From assembly GCA_005789055.1 (NCBI GenBank), contig SYAA01000180.1:1-12193 (forward strand): a stretch of 12,193 bases of DNA. Direction: 5' to 3'. This document shows positions 6,090 to 12,193 of this stretch, piece after piece. A program made the position numbers and the translations under genes. The DNA is from Actinomycetota bacterium (GTDB lineage Bacteria > Actinomycetota > Actinomycetes > Mycobacteriales > Mycobacteriaceae). Position 1 is the first letter of the stretch, and every line of letters starts with the position of its first letter. The notes beneath the pieces were generated by a model that saw only the letters and a list, made by a program, of their open reading frames with translations, was not told the DNA's origin and did no database searches.

Positions 6090-6858
6090 TCTGCACGGTG
6101 GCACCCGCGTACGGTGCTTCGACGACGAGGTTGCCCCCGATCGCCAATTGGACATGGCCCGGATGTGGAAAGACCAGATCGCCGGCACGGACAGCCCCGG
6201 GCGCAACGGGCACTCCGTCATGGATCTGCTCGAAAGTGGTGCGGTGCAACCGAACACCGGCCTGTGCGTAAGCCCACTTGACCAGCCCGGAACAGTCGAA
6301 GCGGTCCGGCCCAGTGGCGCCCCAGACATAGGGACGGCCGAGCCTGCTCAATGCTGCCCGCACCGCAACGTCGGCGGGGGCACCACGCCGAGGGAAGCGT
6401 CGCGGAATGCGACCGGGGCGGATGCGGTATTGCACGGCCAACAGCGCGGCCCGGCGCCGTCGCGCGCGTCTTCTCGCGGCCAGTACGTGGCGCTGCTGAG
6501 CGCGCAGGCGGATCGCTCTGCGGCGCAGCAGTTCTCGGGCCGCGATCGGATCCGGCGGTAGTGACTGCGCGTCCGCGCGAGCGGCTGCCAACACTGCGGC
6601 GGTGGCGAGGTGCGCAAATCGGTGGTCACGGCCGGCGGCGGTGAGGATGCGTGCAAGTTCAGCATCCTCCGACCGGGAAACTGCGAGTTCCGCCCGCCAT
6701 AAAGCGGCTGCACCCCGGTACGCGACCGCGGCGACGCCAGCCTGGCTCGGGGGCGGTCCTGCCGACGTGGCAGTAGCGGATTCGAGGGCAAGCGCAGCAG
6801 GTGCGCCGGCGAAGAGTGCGTGCGCCCGACTGAGGATCTCGACCTCGCCGCCCGTCAT
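6046..6858 (-). CDS. C40 (NlpC/P60) cell-wall peptidase, Rv0024-like
   Basis: The 270-residue protein ends in an NlpC/P60 domain (about 160-270). Catalytic Cys189 is in RFDCSGLVKWAY, His235 in HPGHVQLAIG, and a third polar residue, probably Glu247, in NLVVEAPYAG. Such enzymes cleave D-glutamyl-meso-diaminopimelate bonds in peptidoglycan stem peptides. Residues 1-100 are helical and Ala-rich (ILSRAHALFAG), resembling type VII-associated N-termini. Residues 112-136 are a very Arg-rich linker. No Sec signal is visible, so export, if any, probably uses a type VII route. The ATG at 6858 overlaps the regulator's stop as ATGA, which fixes this start; a longer upstream frame is only shadow. The pairing with an XRE regulator beside whiB5 matches Rv0023-Rv0024 from memory. 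The gene overlaps the PE-PPE gene by 44 bases. Confidence 0.88.
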   Translation of the reverse strand: MTGGEVEILSRAHALFAGAPAALALESATATSAGPPPSQAGVAAVAYRGAAALWRAELAVSRSEDAELARILTAAGRDHRFAHLATAAVLAAARADAQSLPPDPIAARELLRRRAIRLRAQQRHVLAARRRARRRRAALLAVQYRIRPGRIPRRFPRRGAPADVAVRAALSRLGRPYVWGATGPDRFDCSGLVKWAYAQAGVRLHRTTFEQIHDGVPVAPGAVRAGDLVFPHPGHVQLAIGGNLVVEAPYAGATVQISRLGENVAIRRPA

Positions 6859-7583
6859 GACAGCCCCTCGAGGAAGGCGTTGATCCTTGGCAGAGCTGCC
6901 GGGGGGATCGGCCCGCCGGTGCGGATTTCCCACATTTCGGGGACGGTCACCCCGATCAACGCCGCGACCACCGGGTCGGGTAGTTCGCAACCGGCGCAGG
7001 CGCGTTCGAACCGCGCGGCCGTGCTGCCCGAAAGTCGGGCGATCAGGTCCGATCGAATCCGTTCCGCCGCGATGATGTGGGCCATCAGGCCGGGGTTGGC
7101 GGTGCCCGCGCCGGCCGTCACGCGCCACGAGTTGGCGGCCAGCATCTCGGCCTTGGCACTTTGCGCAATCGCCGACCTGATATACGTCTCGTATTCGTTT
7201 GATGTGGCAGGTGGGAGATGCTCGATCAACGAGTTGAGCATTTCGAGATACGCGGCGGAGGCCATTTCAAGCATGTCGGCGGCGTTGGCGGTGACCGGCG
7301 CAGACCCCGGCAGCTCCGATATCCGCGATCCGGCACCCTCCAGAAGCTGGGCCAATTCGATGTCCGGATCGTCGGCGACGACCAGCCGCGCGTACGTGCC
7401 CGGCGGCAGTCCAAGACCGTTCTCGACCCGTTGAACGGTCCTTTTCTGGGGCTTGCGGGTACCCCGCTCCAGATAGCTGAGGCCCATCGTGCTGACGCCG
7501 GTGGCCGCCGCCAGTTCCGCAAGCGACCAATCCCGGGACTCGCGCAGGGCCCGGATTGCCGCGCCCGCCGCCTCCCGGCTCAC
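6855..7583 (-). CDS. XRE-family helix-turn-helix regulator, Rv0023-like
   Basis: The 242-residue protein starts VSREAAGAAIRALRESRDWS. Residues 10-62 form an XRE/Cro-type helix-turn-helix (SLAELAAATGVSTMGLSYLE then RGTRKPQKRTVQRVENGLGL). The rest is a helical domain I cannot name (SAAYLEMLNSLIEHLPPATS; AAERIRSDLIARL), probably for dimerisation or ligand sensing. The GTG at 7583 is preferred because the HTH begins eight residues later and the homologue I recall starts MSRE; GGCGGAAAC upstream is a modest ribosome-binding site. Upstream in-frame codons to 7658 would run through the operator-like palindromes and look non-coding. The stop overlaps the peptidase start (ATGA). The gene diverges from whiB5 across 129 bases holding CGTATACG repeats, which makes autoregulation and whiB5 control likely. 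Confidence 0.88.
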   Translation of the reverse strand: MSREAAGAAIRALRESRDWSLAELAAATGVSTMGLSYLERGTRKPQKRTVQRVENGLGLPPGTYARLVVADDPDIELAQLLEGAGSRISELPGSAPVTANAADMLEMASAAYLEMLNSLIEHLPPATSNEYETYIRSAIAQSAKAEMLAANSWRVTAGAGTANPGLMAHIIAAERIRSDLIARLSGSTAARFERACAGCELPDPVVAALIGVTVPEMWEIRTGGPIPPAALPRINAFLEGLS

Positions 7584-7606
7584 CGGTGCGTTTCCGCCAT
7601 ATCCAA

Positions 7607-7681
7607 ATCGTACACAGTGGATGGGTCGTATACGTTTATGTGTATGTTTTGATTGCACGTTCGAAGCTTAGCGTATACGCT
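7607..7681. promoter_or_regulatory. Divergent promoter/operator region between the XRE regulator and whiB5
   Basis: CGTATACG occurs at 7627-7634 and again inside the perfect palindrome AGCGTATACGCT at 7670-7681, with centres 45 bases apart. Related half-sites are TCGTACAC (7608-7615) and GTGTATG (7640-7646). A whiB5 -10 box TAGCGT (7669-7674), with TTTTGA at 7647-7652 as a possible -35, overlaps the second palindrome. On the minus strand TACGAT (7612-7607) is a plausible -10 for the regulator and overlaps the TCGTACAC site. The region is visibly AT-richer than its surroundings. The repeats are seen; binding by the XRE protein or WhiB5 is inferred. Confidence 0.6.
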
Positions 7682-7712
7682 TCTGTCTCCGAAACTCGAA
7701 AAGGAGACCGAG

Positions 7713-8132
7713 ATGGACCACCGACCGTGTTCTACCGAGCCCGAACTGTGGTTCGGCTACGCCGATGACGACGCCAGCGACGGCGCGGCCAAGGCGCGCG
7801 CGTACGAACAGTCCGCCACCAAGGCGCGCGCGATCTGTCTGCGGCGGTGCCCACTGGCTCAGCAGCGTCAGTGCGCCCGCCAGGCGGTCGAAGCCGGTGA
7901 GGAATACGGGGTATGGGCAGGGGTGAAACTGCCTGGCGGGCAGTACCGCAAACGGAATCAACTCGCGCATGCTCGCGAGGTGCTGCGCAAGATCGCCGAC
8001 GGTGTCATCAATCCCCGGGAACTGCCGGAGAGCGTGGACCTGCTGTCGAGAGCCGAAGCTCTGCCGACTGCGGCGGCCGCAGGCGGCGTTGTGCACGTGC
8101 CCCTTGCCGTCCGGCCGTCTACCGCCGCCTGA
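7713..8132 (+). CDS. whiB5: WhiB-family iron-sulfur transcription regulator WhiB5
   Basis: The 139-residue protein has the four cysteines of a WhiB [4Fe-4S] protein: Cys6, Cys42, Cys46 and Cys54. The central pair is CLRRC, a CX3C arrangement rather than CX2C, which I know as the mark of WhiB5. The Wbl turn is GVWAG at 66-70, followed by the basic DNA-binding stretch KLPGGQYRKR at 72-81. Length equals the M. tuberculosis protein as I remember it, and the neighbour (a divergent XRE gene with a C40 peptidase) matches too. The ATG at 7713 has a strong AAAGGAG site. Wbl proteins sense NO/O2 through the cluster and usually act with the primary sigma factor. An internal in-frame repeat (CCAAGGCGCGCGCG at 7789-7802 and 7819-7832) encodes AKARA/TKARA. 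The residues after about 115 are likely disordered. Confidence 0.92.
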   Translation: MDHRPCSTEPELWFGYADDDASDGAAKARAYEQSATKARAICLRRCPLAQQRQCARQAVEAGEEYGVWAGVKLPGGQYRKRNQLAHAREVLRKIADGVINPRELPESVDLLSRAEALPTAAAAGGVVHVPLAVRPSTAA

Positions 8133-8149
8133 TATCCGCCAACGGATCC

Positions 8150-8168
8150 CCCGGCCGGACGCGCCGGG
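8150..8168 (+). terminator. Weak hairpin after whiB5
   Basis: CCCGGC (8150-8155) can pair with GCCGGG (8163-8168) across a seven-base loop, 18 bases after the whiB5 stop. There is no T-run, so this is at best an I-shaped terminator of the kind proposed in mycobacteria. In GC-rich DNA such stems arise easily. Confidence 0.22.
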
Positions 8169-8207
8169 CGGTCGTACCCACGCGCTGCGGCCGGGGGGTA
8201 GCAGACT

Positions 8208-8507
8208 GTGACGATGCGGGTCGTCGCGGTGCTGGCGGTCGCGGCCTCGGTCGCGCTCATCGTGGCACTGCTGACCAACAGCGCGTGGGCCGCCGGCGGA
8301 GTGATCGCCATGGCGGTTGCGGGCATCGGGGTGTTGTTGCGGGACTGGCGCGGCGAACGCGAGCGGACGGTCACGGACCGATTCCAGTCGGCAGTCGCTA
8401 CGCGGTCTGTAGCGAGCTCACCAGAAACGCCACTGGCTCCCGACGACTTCGTCCCCGACCTGTCCCCCGACCCCGACGGACCGTCCTCAGACGCCCGCGC
8501 GGACTAG
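8208..8507 (+). CDS. Small two-helix membrane protein of unknown function
   Basis: The 99-residue product starts MTMRVVAVLAVAASVALIVA and has two hydrophobic segments, about residues 4-22 and 28-44, separated by a short NSAWAAG loop. A basic patch (RDWRGERER) follows and should hold the C-terminus in the cytoplasm. The last 35 residues are acidic, Pro/Ser-rich and probably disordered. I do not recognise the family. GTG at 8208 is used; ATG at 8214 is an alternative two codons on. A G-rich run (GGGGGG, about 8193-8198) may serve as ribosome-binding site. The gene is 75 bases after whiB5 on the same strand. Its 3' end overlaps the phosphotransferase gene tail to tail by 21 bases. Confidence 0.68.
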   Translation: MTMRVVAVLAVAASVALIVALLTNSAWAAGGVIAMAVAGIGVLLRDWRGERERTVTDRFQSAVATRSVASSPETPLAPDDFVPDLSPDPDGPSSDARAD

Positions 8508-9578
8508 ATCTAACGTGCCGAGGTCCCTAATCGCCTGACTGCCGCGTTTCATCATCGCCAGCATCATCTCGCCTCCGCGTTCGGTCTCAGCCGAGAATGC
8601 GAAGCCCAGCGTCGAGATCAGTGGCACCTGCAACATGCCGAAACGGTAATCCTGCCAACAGGTTTCGGCGCCATAGCCGGTGACACCGTGGGTGGACAAA
8701 GCACTGTGGTAAGCGTCGACAAGGTCTCGCTCGTGATCGGCGCGATCACCAGGCTGCAGGCTGGTTGCGACAAAATAGGCCAGGTCTCGGGCGGGCAGTC
8801 CGACCGCGAGGGTCTGCCAGTCCACAACGGTCACCCGGGTGCGATCGGGGTCGAAGAGCAGATTGTCGATCCGGTAGTCGCCGTGCAGCAGGCTGAACCG
8901 GTCGGGGGAGCCCAGCAGCCAGTCGGCGATCAGATCGGCCGATTCAAGCACTGTGTCCCGGTCGGCCGGACTCATCCGGGCGCCGAGCTTGTCGATGGTG
9001 ATCTGTGCCGCGAGTTTGGTGATGTCGCCCAGTCCGCGGGCACCGGCTTCATCCGGCTTCGGCATCACTGTGCCGGTGAAGTCCAACCAGGCCGGGTCAC
9101 ACCAGCGGGGCCCATGCAGTCCGGCCAATGCGGTGGCGCCCAGTCGCGCCTCGGCCACGCTGCACCCGAGTATCTGATCGCCTTGGACCGCCGGCGCCAG
9201 ATCGGCCAGTAACAAAACGAACTGCGCACCGTCGTCGGCGATCGCGCAGTGATAGCAGCGGGGGAGTGGCACCGCGACCGTGTCAGCCACCTCGGTGTAG
9301 AAGGCGTGTTCGGAGCGGTAGCTCAGGGCGACCCGATCGCGGACCGTCTCGTCCTGGGCCGGCAGCTTGACGACGAACGAGTCCGGCAGCCCGGAGTCGG
9401 CAGCACCGTAGCGAACCGCGACCCGATACGTCGCGCCTGTCTGACCGGTTCCGATCGCGCTGACGACGACGCTATCGATGTCGGTCCGGTGGCCACCTGC
9501 CCTTAAGACAGCCGCCAGCCATGGCGCCGTCACCTGCTCCGGGCCGGCCGGAATCGCCATCTGTTCACCGGAGCCCAT
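8487..9578 (-). CDS. APH-fold phosphotransferase (aminoglycoside phosphotransferase-like kinase)
   Basis: The 363-residue protein has the kinase-like phosphotransferase motifs. The ATP-binding lobe carries SFVVKLP with Lys71, the catalytic loop is HGDYRIDNLLF at 232-242 (Asp234, Asn239), and the metal-binding Asp253 is in TVVDWQTL. Mycobacteria carry many such genes beside lipid or sterol enzymes, and most are not antibiotic-resistance genes; the substrate here is unknown. The start is either ATG 9578 or ATG 9560 (MAIPAGPEQV). The longer form is listed because it begins right after the divergent spacer, but the shorter is equally plausible. A TAGCGT -10 (9631-9626) precedes it. It is divergent from the cyclase gene and convergent with the small membrane protein gene, which it overlaps by 21 bases. 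Confidence 0.88.
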   Translation of the reverse strand: MGSGEQMAIPAGPEQVTAPWLAAVLRAGGHRTDIDSVVVSAIGTGQTGATYRVAVRYGAADSGLPDSFVVKLPAQDETVRDRVALSYRSEHAFYTEVADTVAVPLPRCYHCAIADDGAQFVLLLADLAPAVQGDQILGCSVAEARLGATALAGLHGPRWCDPAWLDFTGTVMPKPDEAGARGLGDITKLAAQITIDKLGARMSPADRDTVLESADLIADWLLGSPDRFSLLHGDYRIDNLLFDPDRTRVTVVDWQTLAVGLPARDLAYFVATSLQPGDRADHERDLVDAYHSALSTHGVTGYGAETCWQDYRFGMLQVPLISTLGFAFSAETERGGEMMLAMMKRGSQAIRDLGTLDLVRAGV

Positions 9579-9625
9579 GGCGGCGATTAGACCACGGCCC
9601 GGTGGGCGGTCGCGGCCGAACCACC

Positions 9626-9635
9626 ACGCTACGAT
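9626..9635. promoter_or_regulatory. Overlapping divergent -10 boxes between phosphotransferase and cyclase genes
   Basis: ACGCTACGAT contains TACGAT on plus (9630-9635) and TAGCGT on minus (9631-9626), sharing the central TA as at 247-256. The plus box ends eight bases before the cyclase ATG at 9644, so that transcript would be leaderless or nearly so; no Shine-Dalgarno is present there. The minus box would give the phosphotransferase a leader of about 40 bases. Confidence 0.45.
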
Positions 9636-9643
9636 TTGCCGTC

Positions 9644-10429
9644 ATGGCCAGGCGCCGGTTCGTCGACATCTCTGTTCCGTTACACGCCGGGATCGCATCC
9701 GATCCACCCGGTCATCTGCCGGAGATCGACTACTACGACCACCGGCAGACCGCTGCGGAGGTGGTGTCGTTCTTTCCCGGTAGCACCGTCGCCGATCTCC
9801 CCGACGGCGAGGGTTGGGCCATTGAACGGGTCCGGATCACCACCCACAATGGCACGCACCTGGACGCGCCGTATCACTACGCCTCGACGATGGACGGCGG
9901 CAAGCGGGCGATCACCATCGACGAGGTACCTCTCGAATGGTGCCTGCAGCCTGCGGTGAAGTTGGACTTCCGGCACTTCGCGGACGGGTACATCGTGACC
10001 GCCGCCGATGTCCAGCAGGAACTGAGCCGGATCGGCCACACCCTGTCGGCGTTGGAGATCGTGCTGGTAAACACCAGCGCCGGAACGCATTACGGGCAGC
10101 CCGAGTACGTCGGCAAAGGCTGCGGCATGGGCCGTGAGGCGACGCTGTACCTGCTGGAACGGGGAGTGCGGTTAACCGGAACCGATGCGTGGAGTTGGGA
10201 CGCGCCCTTCTCCTACACTGCGCAGCGCTACGCGCGAAGCCACGACCCGTCGATCATCTGGGAGGGCCATCGCGCCGGACGCGAGATCGGCTATTGCCAC
10301 ATCGAGAAACTGCACACTCTCGAGTCGTTGCCTGCTGCGGGTTTCGAGGTCTCCTGCTTCCCGGTGAAGATTCACGCCGCATCGGCGGGGTGGACCCGCG
10401 CGGTGGCGATCTTCGACGACGGCGAGTGA
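9644..10429 (+). CDS. Cyclase / kynurenine-formamidase-like metal hydrolase
   Basis: The 261-residue protein is a member of the cyclase family (PF04199). It has the signature metal-binding motif HxGTHxDxPxH exactly, as HNGTHLDAPYH at residues 68-78, and the closing segment CFPVKIHAASAGWTRAVAIF at 238-257. Relatives are kynurenine formamidases (KynB), isatin hydrolases and other amide or ring-opening enzymes; nothing visible fixes the substrate. ATG 9644 is chosen because the protein homology begins MARRRFVDISVPLH and a TACGAT -10 lies just upstream. The in-frame extension to 9521 would run through the phosphotransferase start region. The last 58 bases overlap the 3' end of the second PE-PPE gene on the other strand. 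No tryptophan-pathway neighbour is present, so a kynurenine role is unsupported. Confidence 0.88.
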   Translation: MARRRFVDISVPLHAGIASDPPGHLPEIDYYDHRQTAAEVVSFFPGSTVADLPDGEGWAIERVRITTHNGTHLDAPYHYASTMDGGKRAITIDEVPLEWCLQPAVKLDFRHFADGYIVTAADVQQELSRIGHTLSALEIVLVNTSAGTHYGQPEYVGKGCGMGREATLYLLERGVRLTGTDAWSWDAPFSYTAQRYARSHDPSIIWEGHRAGREIGYCHIEKLHTLESLPAAGFEVSCFPVKIHAASAGWTRAVAIFDDGE

Positions 10430-11712
10430 CGCGGGCTGGTCCGCCGGGGCTCGCGGGGCACCCTCGGCTCCGGCCGTGACTGGGGCGACTCCTCAACCGA
10501 CGCCGCCGCCCTGCGCACCGGCGGGGCCGTTCTGGATGCACGCCGGGCAGAGACACCCCTGCGGTCCTGCGCAGCGGCAGGGGCGGCCGCGCGGCTACCT
10601 GCCGGCGCTGAGGCAGGCGGCGCGAACAATGCGCGCAAGGCCGTACCACCCTCAGCGAAGGCGGCCCCGAGATCGTCGATGAGCTTCCCTGGATCGATCG
10701 CGGGGAACAGTCCCGCGTGCACCACCTGTCCGTACCCGGCACTCCGGTCGTAGCCGAGTTCCACAAGAACCCTCAATGTCGGCTCGACAATGTCGGTCAG
10801 CGGTCCCAGACCGATCCACCGCAGCGGATACAGCAGGGGCAGATGTTGCGACCGGATGGTGTAGTACGTGGTATCGCCGTAGTGCTGGACGACCGTGTCA
10901 GGGTCGTAGTTCGGGCTCGCCGGGTCCAGCGAGACTGTCGAGATGAGGTTGCCGAGGAGGGGATTGACCGACTCCGGCAGATACCAGTGGTTCAACAGCC
11001 CGAAAAGCGCGTTGATGTCGGCGAGCAGATTCAACGGATAGGTGGGAAAGTCCGCCCACATGTCGTACTGGCGGGCGATGTCGTGGGTCGCGAAGACCGT
11101 ATCGGTCGGGGAGGCCGTCATGGGGCTAGACGCAGTGAGAAGCCTCGCCACAAGCGGTAACCGTGACAGGAAGCCTCCATTGGGCCGATACGGGTTGCCG
11201 GTCATGACGAACGATACTGGGGGAGTTTCCTTAGGGTCGGCGAATTCAGTTGCGAGCGTTCGCTTTTCCAACGAGGCGATGATCGCGCTCTGCGAGTATC
11301 CGAACACCGCCAACGGCGCTCGGGGGCTTTCGGAAAGGTTCTGGTGAACCTGGGTATCGAGAAGGGCGTATCCGGCTTGGACCGAGTTGTCGAAGGTCAT
11401 ACTGAACAATCCGGTCGCCGGCCAGAACTCCTCGGGGGTATTCATCGCGGTGCCGAAGTACCCCTCACCCAGGGTGGGCGTGACGAACTCCGACATCGCC
11501 TGGCGGATCCACTCGGTGGTGACCACCGGTTCGAAGGTCCCGTTCATGATCAGTGCCGTTTGGAAGGCGCGGAGGCTGATGCCCTCGGCGTCAACGATCC
11601 CAAACTTGGCGAGAGCGGCCACACCCGTCGAGTTCAGGTGTGCGCCGATCAGCAGAATCGCAGCAATCAACATCGCGAGCAGGGACCGGTTGCATCGTCT
11701 GAAGCGAACCAC
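10372..11712 (-). CDS. Exported PE-PPE-domain serine hydrolase (second copy)
   Basis: The 446-residue protein is a paralogue of the one at 4743-6089. It begins VVRFRRCNRSLLAMLIAAIL, then the PE-PPE hydrolase domain with VFGYSQS (Ser140), RQYDMWADFPTYPLNLLADI at 214-233 and LRVLVELGYDR at 313-323. It has the same alpha/beta-hydrolase esterase logic and again no PE or PPE N-terminus. The tail after about residue 365 is rich in Ala, Pro and Arg and overlaps the cyclase gene by 58 bases. GTG 11712 is chosen because it aligns with the first copy's signal start and GGGGG lies upstream. An in-frame ATG at 11793 would add 27 residues, and a TACGAT -10 at 11818-11813 could support it. Cysteine positions seen in the first copy are not kept. 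Substrate unknown; cell-envelope ester hydrolysis is inferred. Confidence 0.86.
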   Translation of the reverse strand: MVRFRRCNRSLLAMLIAAILLIGAHLNSTGVAALAKFGIVDAEGISLRAFQTALIMNGTFEPVVTTEWIRQAMSEFVTPTLGEGYFGTAMNTPEEFWPATGLFSMTFDNSVQAGYALLDTQVHQNLSESPRAPLAVFGYSQSAIIASLEKRTLATEFADPKETPPVSFVMTGNPYRPNGGFLSRLPLVARLLTASSPMTASPTDTVFATHDIARQYDMWADFPTYPLNLLADINALFGLLNHWYLPESVNPLLGNLISTVSLDPASPNYDPDTVVQHYGDTTYYTIRSQHLPLLYPLRWIGLGPLTDIVEPTLRVLVELGYDRSAGYGQVVHAGLFPAIDPGKLIDDLGAAFAEGGTALRALFAPPASAPAGSRAAAPAAAQDRRGVSARRASRTAPPVRRAAASVEESPQSRPEPRVPREPRRTSPRHSPSSKIATARVHPADAA

Positions 11713-11831
11713 GGCAGCCCCCGAGTAGCCGGCAACAGAAGGCGCCGGTATCCCTTTCGATAAACACGCCGATGCCGGACATCCCGCGGTCATCGAGTAG
11801 GTCGGAAGACATATCGTACCGCCGCTGGACG

Positions 11832-12193
11832 TCAGCCCGCTTTGGGCATCGGGCACGCGCCGTTGACGACTAGCGGCAGGTTGATCGTATCCACCTGAAG
11901 CACACCGCCGGTGTCCTTGTTTCCGCGGGCAATGATGCACTTGCCCTCGACGATGGCGTCGGTCTGCACCCGGTGCCGGGCGGCGAAGAGGGTCAGGTCG
12001 TTGGTCTCGACGGTGGTGTTCGTTGTGCTTCCGTCGGCGCCGTATGTCATGAGGGCGATCGTCGTGCCGGTGACCGAATCGACGGTGCCCCGGAAGCCCC
12101 CCAACGGACTGCGCGGAAGCCCGGCATTGTCCTGAGCATTGGTCTTCTTGCACTCTCCGCCGCTGTTGGCACCGACGACGACCGCGTCGGCGA
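11832..12193 (-). CDS. Small exported or surface protein, C-terminal part (runs off the window)
   Basis: The C-terminal 120 residues are visible. They begin ADAVVVGANSGGECKKTNAQ, then GFRGTVDSVTGTTIALMTYG, and end LPLVVNGACPMPKAG. The TTG at 12104 is internal, because the frame stays open with protein-like text to the window edge. A run of short beta strands with Thr/Val/Gly-rich turns (RGTVDSVTGTTIALMT... NTTVETNDLTLF) resembles a small beta-barrel of DUF5666 type; this is a guess from pattern. Three cysteines (in ECKK, GKCII, GACP) and the lack of any membrane or catalytic motif suit an exported or lipoprotein domain. It lies 119 bases upstream of the second PE-PPE gene on the same strand and may be co-transcribed. 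Confidence 0.6.
   Translation of the reverse strand, partial: ADAVVVGANSGGECKKTNAQDNAGLPRSPLGGFRGTVDSVTGTTIALMTYGADGSTTNTTVETNDLTLFAARHRVQTDAIVEGKCIIARGNKDTGGVLQVDTINLPLVVNGACPMPKAG

Noticed and set aside
5637..6329. 230-codon minus-strand frame across the PE-PPE and C40 genes
   Set aside because: Spans two genes confirmed in other frames and has no coherent domain.
6859..7128. N-terminal extension of the C40 peptidase by 90 codons
   Set aside because: It would run through the regulator gene out of frame; the ATGA overlap at 6855-6858 and the protein text favour the start at 6858.
7789..7832. GCGCGCG-rich direct repeat as a possible regulatory repeat
   Set aside because: It is in frame inside whiB5 and encodes AKARA/TKARA, a feature of the protein itself.
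8487..9578. Phosphotransferase as an antibiotic-resistance gene
   Set aside because: APH-fold kinases are abundant in mycobacteria and nothing in the sequence or context points to aminoglycosides.
9521..9643. 41-codon extension of the cyclase
   Set aside because: It overlaps the phosphotransferase start; cyclase homology begins at MARRRF and the -10 lies inside the extension.
11713..12153. 147-codon extension of the second PE-PPE hydrolase
   Set aside because: It lies over the downstream end of another gene and reads as His/Arg/Gln-rich noise; the signal peptide begins near 11712.

Overview
The window is high-GC actinobacterial DNA and almost certainly comes from a Mycobacterium or Mycolicibacterium chromosome. 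The evidence is a WhiB5-type regulator with a CX3C iron-sulfur motif, two exported PE-PPE-domain hydrolases, small type VII secretion (ESX) associated proteins, GTG starts and TAnnnT -10 boxes. Assignments rest on reading the proteins and on remembered family features; no database search was run. Two genes run off the window ends: an amidohydrolase at the left and a small exported protein at the right.

Layout. Bases 1-2642 hold enzyme genes: a truncated N-acyl-D-amino-acid deacylase-like amidohydrolase (minus), and on the plus strand a SAM methyltransferase, a VOC/glyoxalase-fold protein and a class-C beta-lactamase-fold serine hydrolase. Bases 2643-2823 contain what looks like the broken 5' end of a type VII-associated gene. 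Bases 2824-4535 (minus) are a three-gene operon: a DUF4226-like Ala/Pro-rich protein, an EspC-like small helical protein and a DUF2694-like protein, the last two translationally coupled by a GTGA overlap. A PE-PPE hydrolase gene follows on plus (4743-6089). Next come a C40 (NlpC/P60) peptidase and an XRE-family regulator on minus, coupled by an ATGA overlap, and divergent whiB5 on plus (7713-8132). The right part holds a small membrane protein, an APH-fold phosphotransferase (minus), a cyclase/kynurenine-formamidase-like hydrolase (plus), a second PE-PPE hydrolase (minus) and the truncated exported protein.

How the parts fit. The block whiB5 / XRE / C40 peptidase / DUF4226 / EspC-like / DUF2694 matches, from memory, M. 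tuberculosis Rv0022c-Rv0024 plus Rv0026-Rv0028. Here a PE-PPE gene in the opposite orientation sits where Rv0025 would be and splits the block. The 129-base whiB5/XRE spacer contains repeated CGTATACG-type palindromes overlapping the likely -10 boxes of both genes, a plausible shared autoregulatory operator. The DUF4226-like protein ends in a domain that resembles a C40 peptidase but lacks the catalytic residues, and the remnant at 2680 resembles the N-terminus of the C40 peptidase. The locus therefore looks like a small ESX-linked cell-wall module under redox-sensor and XRE control.

No rRNA, tRNA, CRISPR array, insertion sequence or phage attachment site was seen. No gene-free stretch exceeds 300 bases; the longest is 4536-4742, which holds the divergent promoters of the DUF4226-like and PE-PPE genes.
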